Source: Methanolobus sp.
GTDB taxonomy: Archaea; Halobacteriota; Methanosarcinia; Methanosarcinales; Methanosarcinaceae
Length of the DNA stretch: 64,000 nucleotides
Assembly (NCBI RefSeq): GCF_016278385.1
Contig: NZ_JADQBY010000015.1
Span: forward strand, 1-64,000
Direction of reading: 5' to 3'
The notes beneath the pieces are model-generated. The model worked only from the letters and a program-made list of their open reading frames with translations. It ran no database searches and was not told the origin of the DNA. This document shows positions 9,668-18,401 of the stretch, in pieces; position 1 is the first letter of the stretch; each line of letters begins with the position of its first letter. A program made the translations under genes and the position numbers.

Positions 9668-10513
9668 ATGAGTGAGGAACTTTTTTACCAGAATCAGCTC
9701 CAGAATCTTGAAGACATCAAAGCCACATACTTCAGTCAGCTTGATGAAATTGAGGTAAAGCGTGCTGAAATTGCTTTAAAGAAAGAACAAATAAAAGCAG
9801 ATGAATCCTTGGTCATGGAAGAGTATCATAAGATTCGTGATGCAAAAAAACTGATTGCTGTGGAATATGAAAAACTGGTTGTTAAAAACGGTGAGCTTAA
9901 ACTGGCAAAGAAGGAATATGAGAAAAAAAGAGTTGATTTTTTAAAGCAGGAAACCGAATTAGCAGTTTGGTTGGACAGGTATGAAATAAATCATGATGCA
10001 CTTCAAAAAAGAAAGTCCGAGCATTACAAAGTTATGCACTCCCAATTAGAAGAAGAATTAGCTCTCAATAAAAGACAAAAAAGGCTTGTAAGGACTAAAT
10101 CAAGGCTTGATGCAAAAACCAGGGATATTGCTGCTCAGTTGAAAGAAATAGATTCCTGTGGACTGGATATTGAAGTCCAGACTGAAAAGATAGAGCGCAG
10201 ACGTGAGTACGTTAAGCATCTGCAGCAAACTCACTCTACAAAAGAGGAGGAATTTAAGTCCCGGGAAAAAGAGCTTTCAGAGCTGCAGCTTAAAACCGAA
10301 GAAGAGATTGGCAAGCAGGTAACAATCCACAAACAACAGATCAATGTCATTAAAAAGGATGCCAGAATAGAACAGCAACTTGCTTATATCAAAATACTTG
10401 AAGATGAGGTTTTTGAACTAAAAGACAAACTGGATAGCAGAAATAAGGAACTAATCCATCTTAAAATATGTTCTAAAATATTTGAACATAATCTCGAACT
10501 TTTAGTCAGTTAA
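9668..10513 (+). CDS. Coiled-coil protein of unknown function
   Basis: 281 residues, almost entirely charged and helical. Heptad-like runs of Lys, Glu, Leu and Ile extend from about residue 10 to 270 (for example EVKRAEIALKKEQIKADES). There is no signal peptide, membrane segment or catalytic motif, so a long cytoplasmic coiled coil is the best description. Only two Cys are present, near residues 163 and 273. It has its own long 5' spacer and is convergent with the large kinase gene, whose stop lies 53 bases away. A scaffold or chromosome-associated role is possible, but nothing in the sequence proves it. Confidence 0.7.
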   Translation: MSEELFYQNQLQNLEDIKATYFSQLDEIEVKRAEIALKKEQIKADESLVMEEYHKIRDAKKLIAVEYEKLVVKNGELKLAKKEYEKKRVDFLKQETELAVWLDRYEINHDALQKRKSEHYKVMHSQLEEELALNKRQKRLVRTKSRLDAKTRDIAAQLKEIDSCGLDIEVQTEKIERRREYVKHLQQTHSTKEEEFKSREKELSELQLKTEEEIGKQVTIHKQQINVIKKDARIEQQLAYIKILEDEVFELKDKLDSRNKELIHLKICSKIFEHNLELLVS

Positions 10514-10566
10514 ATATCTGCCAGATGGGTTTGAGAAATCCATTTATCAGTTTCAAATTTTGAAAG

Positions 10567-13500
10567 TCAGTTCGAATTCTGATTATTTATAGTAAATGTA
10601 AAGGTGCTACCTTTACCCTCTTCACTTTTAAGCCATATTTTCCCGTGGTGCATATCCACAAATTGCTTGACAAGAGCAAGTCCCAGACCGGTTCCACCAT
10701 ATTTTCTTTTATTCGATGCATCAACCTGTGTAAAGGGGCTGAATATGTCTTCCTGCATATCCTCGGGAATTCCAATGCCTGTATCTGAAACAGAAACCTG
10801 TATATGATCATCGATCTTTTTAGCAATGATAGAAACTTTTCCTTCATCAGCAGTGAACTTAATGGCATTACTGAGCAAATTTAGCATTATCTGTCGGAAT
10901 TTCATTTTGTCAGCATAAATATTATCATTTTCAATTTCATTGATAAATTTTAGTTGAATACTTTTCTTTCTTGCGAGTGGGCACATAGATGCTTTAACTT
11001 CATCCAACACATCAGAAACCGGAAAATCTTCACATTCAAGTTCCATTTTTCCTGATTCTATTTTAAAGAGGTCAAGAATATCATTTATTATTTCAAGCAG
11101 ATGTCTCCCACTTTTGTTGATATGATTTACATATCCAAGCTGTTTTTCACTAAGATTACCGGCTAATCCTTCACCCAATATATCTGAGAATCCAATAACA
11201 GTAGTAAGTGGAGTTCGTAGTTCATGACTCATATTTGCAAGGAATTCCGATTTAATACGGCTATTCTCTTCTGCCAATATTTTTCCCTTTATCAAAGAGT
11301 GCTCTGCTTTTTTCTTTTCAGTTATATCACTTGCAAACACAATGTACCGATTATCCGAAAGTTTTGTAGCATCTCTTCTTACCCAGTTTAGTGTCCCGTC
11401 TTTATGCTTAAAAAGTAGTTCCGTCGATGTAAATCCAATATTTTTAAGTTCATCGAAACTCTGCCCTGCTTTAATCAGGGATTCAGGAGAGATGAGATCA
11501 ATGACGTTCATTCCTGTCAGTTCCTTTTCATCATAACCAGTAAGTTTGCATGCAGTCCTATTAACTTCCAGATAATCTCCATGTTGATCTACAATAAAAA
11601 CACCATACGGAGCATTTTCGATATAATTTCTGAATTTTCTTTCACTTTCACGCAGGGAATTTTCAGTTTTTTTGCGTTCAGTAATGTCATGGTAATTCAA
11701 CATTACTCCATTGATAACAGGTTCGTATAAGAGGTTAGAGATTGTATATTCAATCCATTTATAACTACCATCTTTGCAACGATATCTGCTTTCTGAAGTC
11801 TGCATTGCTCCTGGTATAGTGAGGAACATGGGGAAAAGTTCCTTTGTATATTCAAGATCATCCGGATGAATGTTATCCCATACTGAATTACCGACAAGTT
11901 CCTCCGGCTTCCATCCAAACCATCTTTCTACATTTGGACTTTTGTATCTGTTCATTCCTTTCTCATCGATGATGGCAATAACATCGGTGCTGTTGGTAAT
12001 CATTGCTCTCTGTTTTGCTTCACTTTCACGCAGAGCATTTTCAGCTTGTTTACGTTCAGTGATATCATGGTAATTCAACAAGAATCCTTTGATTGCAGTT
12101 TCTTCCAGTAGGTTAATAACTGTAAATTCAATCCATTTATAGCTGCCATCTTTGCAACGATACCTTGACTCTGCAGTCACTGTGGCACCAGGTCTCTCCA
12201 TAATTGAGAAAAATACCTTTTGAATATGGTCCAAATCATCAGGATGGATGTTTTCCCATGTGGAAAAACCAACAATCTCTTCAGCTTTCCATCCAAACCA
12301 TTTCTCGATATTGGGACTTTTGTATCTGTTTATTCCATTCTTATCGATAATAGCAATCACATCTGCAATATTTGCTATCATTGCACTTAGTTTTGCTTCA
12401 CTTTCCTTAATGGCCTGTTCTGATTTTTTCTGCTCTGTTATATCCCTGAATTCCACAGATCTTATCTGTTTTCCTTTGTATGGAATCTTTTTTCCATGAA
12501 TTCTTACTGGATATTCTGTTCCATCCTTTCGAAGCCCTACAGATTCAAATGATTCTTCGTAACCTTTCTGCATATTGCTTATTATTTCATCTCTGCATCT
12601 TTTGGTCACGAGGAGAAGTCCATTCATCCCTAGTAGTTCCTCAACTGAGTACCCGGATATTTCTGAAAGACCCAAATTGCAGTCAATAATGATACTATCC
12701 TTGTGTATGAAAATACCGCCAAAAGATGCTTTGTGAAGTGTTTTGAACCTTTCCTCACTCTCTATTAGAGCTTTCTCGGAGTCTTTCTGTTCTGTTATAT
12801 CTCTTATTTCAGTTACTCTTAACTGTCGTCCTTTATGAGGTAGGTTTTTTGCTTGTACTCTGATGGGATACTCTGTTCCGTCTTTACGGCGACCAATTGC
12901 TTCATATGGTTCTTCGTATTTGGAAGCTAATTTATCCATGATTATGGCTTTTGACTCTTCAGCAACAAGTATGAAGCCGTCTTTTCCGATTAGTTCTTCC
13001 TTTGAATAACCACTCATGTTTATCAATCCCTGATTACAGTCAAGGATTATGCTTTTATCATGAATGAGGATTCCACCAAAGGTTGCATTGTGTAATATTT
13101 TGAATCTCTCTTCACTTTCTCTGAGTTCATCTTCTGCATTCCTGCGGTTAATCGATTCGCCGATAACGTAAGCAACTATTTCGAGAAGATTCATGTCATC
13201 GTCGTGCCATTTGCGAACTTCGCCACAATCATCAAATCCAATAAAACCCCATAAGTCCTTCCCTTTGAAAATTGGAATTATCAGTATCGAAAGAATACCC
13301 TGTTCAGCAAGAATAGTTTTTTCCGGACCGTCGAGCTCTTCTATAATATGAGCAAAGTGTTGTTTTGATTTTAAAATAGGCAGTATGGTTGGTGCACCTT
13401 CGCTGTATGATAGGTGCTGAAGGTTAGGGTTATCTATCTGTGGTTCAATACCTTCTGAAACAACTTCATATATCTGTGACATGCAAAGACCCAATTCTGG

Positions 13501-13704
13501 ATCATCTTCGTTTTTGAAAATGTAGGACCTGCTATTTTTCACAGTTTCATGTATTATGCTAAGAATCCTGGGCATAATCTCATCCATACTTCCAGGCTCA
13601 AGTAATAAACGCATGCACTTTACTGTTGCCAGCTCATAAGCCAATCTTCTTTTGAGTGACTTTTCAATCTCTACCAGATCTTGAGTTTTATCAGAGATAG
13701 TCAT
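10567..13704 (-). CDS. GAF/multi-PAS sensor histidine kinase
   Basis: 1045 residues, soluble (no membrane segment). In order: a GAF domain (about 25-190, with GKDLWGFIGFDDCGE), five PAS/PAC units (about 195-315, 320-440, 445-565, 570-690, 695-815), HisKA with His827 in SHELRTP, and HATPase with NLLSNAIKF, DTGIGIP and GTGLGLALV. PAS 1 and 2 are close copies (DCNQGL/DCNLGL, RRKDGTEYP/LRKDGTEYP). PAS 3 and 4 are another close pair (NRYKSPN, KWFGWK/RWFGWK, RCKDGSYKWIE). Two internal duplications therefore built the sensor. No regulator gene is adjacent. Signal unknown. Confidence 0.9.
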   Translation of the reverse strand: MTISDKTQDLVEIEKSLKRRLAYELATVKCMRLLLEPGSMDEIMPRILSIIHETVKNSRSYIFKNEDDPELGLCMSQIYEVVSEGIEPQIDNPNLQHLSYSEGAPTILPILKSKQHFAHIIEELDGPEKTILAEQGILSILIIPIFKGKDLWGFIGFDDCGEVRKWHDDDMNLLEIVAYVIGESINRRNAEDELRESEERFKILHNATFGGILIHDKSIILDCNQGLINMSGYSKEELIGKDGFILVAEESKAIIMDKLASKYEEPYEAIGRRKDGTEYPIRVQAKNLPHKGRQLRVTEIRDITEQKDSEKALIESEERFKTLHKASFGGIFIHKDSIIIDCNLGLSEISGYSVEELLGMNGLLLVTKRCRDEIISNMQKGYEESFESVGLRKDGTEYPVRIHGKKIPYKGKQIRSVEFRDITEQKKSEQAIKESEAKLSAMIANIADVIAIIDKNGINRYKSPNIEKWFGWKAEEIVGFSTWENIHPDDLDHIQKVFFSIMERPGATVTAESRYRCKDGSYKWIEFTVINLLEETAIKGFLLNYHDITERKQAENALRESEAKQRAMITNSTDVIAIIDEKGMNRYKSPNVERWFGWKPEELVGNSVWDNIHPDDLEYTKELFPMFLTIPGAMQTSESRYRCKDGSYKWIEYTISNLLYEPVINGVMLNYHDITERKKTENSLRESERKFRNYIENAPYGVFIVDQHGDYLEVNRTACKLTGYDEKELTGMNVIDLISPESLIKAGQSFDELKNIGFTSTELLFKHKDGTLNWVRRDATKLSDNRYIVFASDITEKKKAEHSLIKGKILAEENSRIKSEFLANMSHELRTPLTTVIGFSDILGEGLAGNLSEKQLGYVNHINKSGRHLLEIINDILDLFKIESGKMELECEDFPVSDVLDEVKASMCPLARKKSIQLKFINEIENDNIYADKMKFRQIMLNLLSNAIKFTADEGKVSIIAKKIDDHIQVSVSDTGIGIPEDMQEDIFSPFTQVDASNKRKYGGTGLGLALVKQFVDMHHGKIWLKSEEGKGSTFTFTINNQNSN

Positions 13705-13942
13705 TTCATCAAGTTTCCTTATTAATACCGGATGCTGGTGTTGTGCAAGTTAATATTTTATTAGAATGTAGTGATTTAAAATTGGGTATTTATGGAAATT
13801 TTGTTAATCTTCATATATAATGCATGTATTCCCTATTTATATAATTTTATGTATCTATTTTAACATTCTATCTGATTTTTTTGATATTCATCATATATTG
13901 AAACAAAACCTTTAAGCCTGTTTAGTAATATGGCACTAAAAG

Positions 13943-14572
13943 ATGCTGTTTCTCAATGAGTTTCTGGTACTTGGAATAATTCTTGGTTTCACCGCAGGCA
14001 TATCTCCGGGGCCATTGATGGCAATGACAATATCTGAAACTCTTCAGCATGGATCACGAGCAGGGGTAAAAGTTGCAATATCCCCATTGATAACAGATAG
14101 TCTGATAGTTTCATGTATTCTGTTTTTTCTGTTGAGTATTGAAAACCATGGTCCAGTGCTTGCTTGGATAAGTTTTGCCGGTGCATTTTACCTGATTTAT
14201 CTTGGTGTATCGTCACTTAAGACCAGTGTCATTGACATTGTTATTACAAAAGAACGTGAAAATTCATTTAAAAGGGGTATTTTAGCCAATTTCCTGAGTC
14301 CTCATCCTTACCTGTTCTGGATCACCATTGGGGGTCCTATTCTATTTCAGGCTCTTGATGTTGATATATGGGCAACTGTTTTTTTCGTTGCCGGATTCTA
14401 TTCTATTCTTGTAGGATCGAAGATTATGATTGCAATGGTTGTAGGAAAATCAAGATATTTCCTGAAAAGTAACTATTATCTTTATATAATTCGCTCTCTG
14501 GGGCTTGTTTATTTTATATTTGCCTTATTCTTCATTGAACAGGGTACGAATCTGCTGGGTTTGAAGATGTGA
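13943..14572 (+). CDS. LysE/RhtB-family exporter
   Basis: 209 residues with about six hydrophobic helices. The family signature is visible at the N-terminus: GFTAGISPGPLMAMTIS, where the GPxxxxxxS pattern is diagnostic of LysE-type exporters. A mid-protein GAFYLIYLGVSSLK segment and the LANFLSPHPYLFWITIGGP segment also match the superfamily. Proteins of this group export amino acids or related small molecules by cation antiport; the substrate is not predictable. The start ATG has only a weak purine run in front. It is divergent from the large kinase. Confidence 0.82.
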   Translation: MLFLNEFLVLGIILGFTAGISPGPLMAMTISETLQHGSRAGVKVAISPLITDSLIVSCILFFLLSIENHGPVLAWISFAGAFYLIYLGVSSLKTSVIDIVITKERENSFKRGILANFLSPHPYLFWITIGGPILFQALDVDIWATVFFVAGFYSILVGSKIMIAMVVGKSRYFLKSNYYLYIIRSLGLVYFIFALFFIEQGTNLLGLKM

Positions 14573-14637
14573 TGTAACTAGATATATTATATATGACTAA
14601 GAATATAAAATAATACGTTTTTTACTGAGACTTTTCA

Positions 14638-14846
14638 TTATTTTGTTAGAATTAAATTAAGCTTTGAATCTGCTTTGATATATGCTGTATTTGCCTCTGC
14701 CATTATCTGCGCAAACTCAGCTTCATTTACAGTGGCAGGAATTGTGCTTGTATTATCTTCACTTTTAATCTGTTCATCAACGCAACCTGCTATGAGGCAG
14801 GTTTGAGCATAATAGTAAGGCACAAGGGAAGTAACTTTAGTTTCAT
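14638..14846 (-). pseudogene. Small lipoprotein with a frameshift in the signal peptide
   Basis: From ATG at 14846 (GGAG 9 bases upstream) one frame encodes a clean signal-peptide start, MKLKLLPLCLTIML, then stops. The overlapping frame continues directly as CLIAGCVDEQIKSEDNTST, a lipobox (LIAGC) plus mature chain, to the stop at 14638. Adding one A to an AAA run near 14805 joins them into one lipoprotein of about 69 residues. The mature part ends in an Asn/Ala/Lys-rich helix-like stretch of unknown function. It is either a sequencing indel or a recent inactivation. Confidence 0.6.
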
Positions 14847-14923
14847 CGATTTGCTCCACTAAAAGCTAAGCTCTGCCACAATATAAATTGATATAATTCC
14901 ATCACTTCTAACTCTTAATTTGA

Positions 14924-14992
14924 TTCTGAGGTGTGTGTAGTAATTGACGTGAACAGCTAGGAGGATTCAGAGAAAGAAGCCACACCTCAGAA
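14924..14992. repeat. 12-bp perfect inverted repeat around a 45-base loop
   Basis: The left arm TTCTGAGGTGTG (14924-14935) is the exact reverse complement of the right arm CACACCTCAGAA (14981-14992). The loop contains a purine-rich GCTAGGAGGATTC stretch. It lies between the lipoprotein remnant and the broken HxlR gene and is outside any reading frame. It could be an RNA hairpin, a regulatory palindrome or the ends of a tiny mobile element. Confidence 0.55.
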
Positions 14993-15071
14993 CAAATGCT
15001 TACTATACCATGCCCTCATTATATTTCATGGTTTTAATAATTTATGGTATATATTTTAATAAATAATCCTT

Positions 15072-15428
15072 TTATTTAGAGGTACATTTTTGGTCCATAT
15101 ACTTAATACCCCGTTGAGCCAATGCTTACAGTACAGGAATAACCGTTCTTCTGAAATCAGTAAGTGAATATTCGACTCTAGGAGGATTTTCAAGATACAT
15201 CTCACGACGGACAAGGCCATCATTCTCCAATTCCCTGAGTTGCTTTGTAAGCATTTTAAGGGATATTCCCGGTAGTGTCTGCTAAAGAGAATTAAAGCGC
15301 ATTATATCTTCTTTCAGCTGCCAAAGGCTGAGTGGTTTCCATTTGCCTCCAATCACTTCAAGGGTGGCTTCAACAGGACAACTGTACTCTTGACCGTTTG
15401 CATTATTTGTGTTATCCTCAGTAACCAT
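15072..15428 (-). pseudogene. HxlR-family transcriptional regulator with two in-frame stops
   Basis: From MVTEDN the frame gives an HxlR winged helix: CPVEATLEVIGGKWKPLSLW, then (after TAG at 15282-15284) QTLPGISLKMLTKQLRELE, then REMYLENPPRVEYSLT. A second stop, TAA at 15126-15128, precedes ALAQRGIKYMD, which matches the usual C-terminal helix of the family. Both stops lie in a single unbroken frame that otherwise preserves the whole domain. The first is a Lys/Arg-type position. One TAG alone could be read as pyrrolysine in such organisms, but the TAA cannot. HxlR proteins sense reactive electrophiles or redox stress through the N-terminal Cys, here kept. Confidence 0.75.
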
Positions 15429-15560
15429 AATATATATACTATACTTTTTGTTAGCGAATAACAAAAATAAGTGTATGCATATAAATATAGCATAAGCTCA
15501 TTTAATCTTCGAATACTTTGCATAAAAGTAATCATTCAAGCTTAAGAGGAAATGATCGAA

Positions 15561-16115
15561 ATGAAAGTAGTAGGTTTTGTTGGAAGTCCTAGAAAGAATG
15601 GAAATACAGATGTACTTGTTCAGCAGGTTCTTGACGGGGCAATAGAAGCAGGCGCTGATGTAGAGAAATTCTATATCAATGATATGGACCTTAAAGGATG
15701 CCAGGGGTGCAATTACTGCAGAGCTGTGGAAGGATGTAAACTCAATGATGACATGACAAAAGCCTATGAAGCTCTCAAAAGTGCAGATGGTTTTGTTTTT
15801 GGCTCACCCATATACTTCTTCCAGTTAACCGGACAGATGAGACAGTTCATTGACCGCTGGTTTGCACTTATTAATCCCGATTTCACATCACGTCTGGATG
15901 CCGGTAAAAAAGCTGTCATAGTAGGTGCACAGGGTGCTCCGGATGCAGAAGCTTTTAAGCCAGTCTATGAGGAATTCTCAAGAGTTCTGCAAATGCTCGG
16001 TATGGATGTAAAAGGCACTTTTGTGGATATAGGACACCATGCACCGGGTGAGGTTAAGGAAAATGTTGAGCTCATGGAACAGGCAAAGATAGCTGGAACT
16101 CAAATTTTTGAGTGA
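15561..16115 (+). CDS. Flavodoxin-fold NADPH-dependent FMN reductase / iron-sulfur flavoprotein-like
   Basis: 184 residues. MKVVGFVGSPRKNGNTDVL is the FMN-phosphate loop of the flavodoxin-like reductases. CQGCNYCRAVEGC is a compact cysteine motif (CxxCxxC plus C) as in archaeal iron-sulfur flavoproteins, and GSPIYFFQLTGQMRQFIDR contacts the flavin. It probably moves electrons from NAD(P)H or ferredoxin to a quinone-like or oxidised substrate. The start at 15561 gives a GAGG site 10 bases upstream; ATG at 15552 is too close to it. The gene is divergent from the broken HxlR regulator, the usual partner in such pairs. Confidence 0.82.
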   Translation: MKVVGFVGSPRKNGNTDVLVQQVLDGAIEAGADVEKFYINDMDLKGCQGCNYCRAVEGCKLNDDMTKAYEALKSADGFVFGSPIYFFQLTGQMRQFIDRWFALINPDFTSRLDAGKKAVIVGAQGAPDAEAFKPVYEEFSRVLQMLGMDVKGTFVDIGHHAPGEVKENVELMEQAKIAGTQIFE

Positions 16116-16329
16116 TTACCTGAAGAATGAACATGTATGTAAATGCGTGTTCTTATCATTTTTTAGTAAATTTATACTTATTCTTCAGCGTTTTTTCATT
16201 GCATAAAACTTGTCTTATAATCCCTGGTAAACGGATTGCTGACAAAAATAAAATTAGAATTGGTAAATCTGCACGGGCGTATCAAGACAGCAATTCTGTT
16301 CTCCTTTTCAAGAACAAAAATGATCTTTA

Positions 16330-16557
16330 TTATCCGGTGACTTCTGTATATTGCATATTTTCCGATGTATTCAGACTGGTGTTTGAAACTGGACAGTCCA
16401 AATGTATACTTTCGTTAGCGGGAATAACTGGCACAGGATTAATCATTTCCGGATGTCCACAATAATAAGCGGTTCCGACTCTTGTCCTTCCTGGTATTCC
16501 TGCACATTTGGAATATAAAGGAATATGTTTTCTATAGTTGCATTTTGAGCATTCCAT
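16330..16557 (-). CDS. Small cysteine-rich protein
   Basis: 75 residues. The first half is ordered by cysteines: MECSKCNYRKHIPLYSKC, then GRTRVGTAYYCGHPE, then a late HLDCPV. CxxC plus downstream Cys/His suggest one zinc site. The last 18 residues are Asn/Ser/Thr-rich and likely flexible. AAGGAAG lies 6 bases before the ATG, strong support for this strand over the 112-codon plus-strand frame that covers it. It is convergent with the flavodoxin gene. I do not recognise the family. Confidence 0.62.
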   Translation of the reverse strand: MECSKCNYRKHIPLYSKCAGIPGRTRVGTAYYCGHPEMINPVPVIPANESIHLDCPVSNTSLNTSENMQYTEVTG

Positions 16558-16966
16558 TTTTCTACTTCCTTGTTTTTTACAACCATAATATTGGTCGTTT
16601 TTATATTCTCTCTTTATATTAGTCAGAAAATCTGAATTATATGCATAGAAAATATATTTATGTTTATATTGTATTATGTTTTATAATATTTAGGTTAATC
16701 CCTTGGAGAACTATCAAAATATATTAATATGTATCTTTTATAGTGATGCTTATGTATGATTTACATATTATACATGCATGTAATATATTAACAAACCGAG
16801 AGTATTGTATAATCACCATCATCTCTCATTATTGTACCATACTAACCAGTTTTTCGTATTTTGAGAATACGGTCCTCCCTAATTGTCATTTGTTTTTGTT
16901 CCTGAACGCAGAGATAATAATAAGAAATATGGATGGATATATTGTCTTTATTGAGGGAAATTTCAG
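16558..16966. other. AT-rich intergenic region
   Basis: About 400 bases. A plus-strand 82-codon frame inside it lacks a ribosome site and has Ile/His/Cys-rich noise composition, so it is not called. Divergent promoters for the flanking genes must lie here. GAGGG just before 16967 sets the next start. Confidence 0.35.
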
Positions 16967-17410
16967 ATGGAAAGAGTTTTGTATGGATTAGTGATTCTGT
17001 TCGTGGGAATTTTAATTGGTTCGAGTGGAGATACTTTATCGTGTGGCCCCGTACCTGTGGAAGGGTTACTTATTGTTGATGGAAGTGCATGGGGAGGTTC
17101 TTCAGATGAGAATCAGTCTATTCATCGTTATAACTATGAATTTACTCTCTACAATAATGGTCAGGATGATATCTATATAACAAAGGTTGAGCCTTTACTA
17201 GCCGAAAGTCGATTTATCATTTCATCACAGGATTCAGTTTCTCGACTGATTAACAGCAATGTCGCAGCAGGGTACAATATATCAGTTAATGGTAGCATTG
17301 AATTGTTTACTGAAAACTTATCAAAAGAGGAAATATTGGATATTCAGCCTATAGTGTACGTGAACATTTCTTCTACACAGACAATACCATATTTAATCCA
17401 TGAAACATAA
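16967..17410 (+). CDS. Exported protein of unknown function
   Basis: 147 residues. An N-terminal hydrophobic segment (VLYGLVILFVGILIGSSG) acts as a signal peptide or anchor. The rest is beta-rich with many Asn, Ser and Thr and several possible N-glycosylation sites (NQS, NIS, NGS, NLS, NISS). The pattern FTLYNNGQDDIYITKVEPLL resembles an immunoglobulin-like or FxLYNxG domain of archaeal surface proteins. GAGGG sits 9 bases before the ATG. No catalytic motif is visible. Confidence 0.68.
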   Translation: MERVLYGLVILFVGILIGSSGDTLSCGPVPVEGLLIVDGSAWGGSSDENQSIHRYNYEFTLYNNGQDDIYITKVEPLLAESRFIISSQDSVSRLINSNVAAGYNISVNGSIELFTENLSKEEILDIQPIVYVNISSTQTIPYLIHET

Positions 17411-17739
17411 AATAAATGCATTTTAAATTTTTGCCGAGCGATTTCAAAATGAATATATGTACACTTATTTTCAATAAAGGAAATTAAGTGCGTGATACAT
17501 AATATTTGTGTTTAAGGAAAGTTAGTTGTGTATACCTTACTTTTTATGATGTACCTCATACAATATAGATTCAGGGTTTAATTATAACCAATGTGTCAGG
17601 TTTATAATTGATAAAACTAATTTCCTCCAGATTATAAGTAATAATTTAATAATCAGATTGATATTTTTCTTTATTTTAACAGATGATTACAGATATATAA
17701 TTAAATGCCATAAGCCTCATTATAAGCGCAGGTGTAAAA
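17411..17739. other. AT-rich intergenic region
   Basis: About 330 bases of low-GC sequence with TATA-like stretches near 17690 ahead of the next gene. I see no gene, repeat or structured RNA. Confidence 0.35.
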
Positions 17740-18195
17740 ATGAAACTCAATCACAAAGATAGGGATCGAATGGTATCAATAGTAGCGTCCCGCTATTTCT
17801 CTGAACAGGGATGGAAATGGATTGATCTTAATTCAGATATCTCAAAGATATACAAGGCACGTGAAGATCTTCGGGATCAGTATTCTGAGTACCCATACAT
17901 GTCTAGAGACTGGTATGTGAGCAACTCTGCCACAAAAAGCATTCATATGTGCGAGAACTGGAACGAACTGAGTGAGCTTGTAGAGTTTCTGAACGCTTAC
18001 GGTCAGTATTTTGATTTCCTTGTCAAGGATACGAAGAAATCATTATGTATAGCAAGCACAGATGGATGTCTGACATCAGATGAAAAAAATGCTATATCTA
18101 ATGCACGAAGATCCCGATACAATGTCTTTGTGTTCAGGGTAGATGTACCCGATTCGATTGATTTTGAGCTCATGCAGATAGGCGGCGGGGTATAA
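17740..18195 (+). CDS. Conserved-looking soluble protein of unknown function
   Basis: 151 residues, no signal peptide or membrane helix. The composition is balanced, with aromatic-rich segments (SEQGWKWIDLNSDISKIY, MSRDWYVSNSATK). The C-terminal half (VFVFRVDVPDSIDFELMQIGGGV) looks like an alpha/beta domain edge. Two Cys occur near residues 68 and 103, and a third at 109. I do not recognise a family. It has its own spacer on both sides and precedes the pyrophosphatase gene by about 200 bases, too far for a tight operon. Confidence 0.65.
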   Translation: MKLNHKDRDRMVSIVASRYFSEQGWKWIDLNSDISKIYKAREDLRDQYSEYPYMSRDWYVSNSATKSIHMCENWNELSELVEFLNAYGQYFDFLVKDTKKSLCIASTDGCLTSDEKNAISNARRSRYNVFVFRVDVPDSIDFELMQIGGGV

Positions 18196-18401
18196 TAAGT
18201 ACCTTTTCTATCGATAGATTCATATTATATGCATCCTTTTGCGGCCCTACTTTTATATAGTATATATCTGTATTATACCCGACGTGGTTACAATTATGTA
18301 GTAACTCATTCTGTCAATGATTTACTACTTTATGAATATTATAAAGGTAAAGTTGACTAAAAATCTATCATTAAATAAAGTATATTGAGAGGAGTTTTAA
18401 T

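Noticed and set aside
15282-15284. Pyrrolysine insertion at the TAG of the HxlR gene
   Set aside because: The same frame has a TAA further on that pyrrolysine cannot read, so decay or error is the simpler view. Kept only as a point to test.
16127-16465. 112-codon plus-strand frame after the flavodoxin gene
   Set aside because: It is antisense to the Cys-rich gene at 16330-16557, which has a strong ribosome site; the plus frame has noise-like composition.
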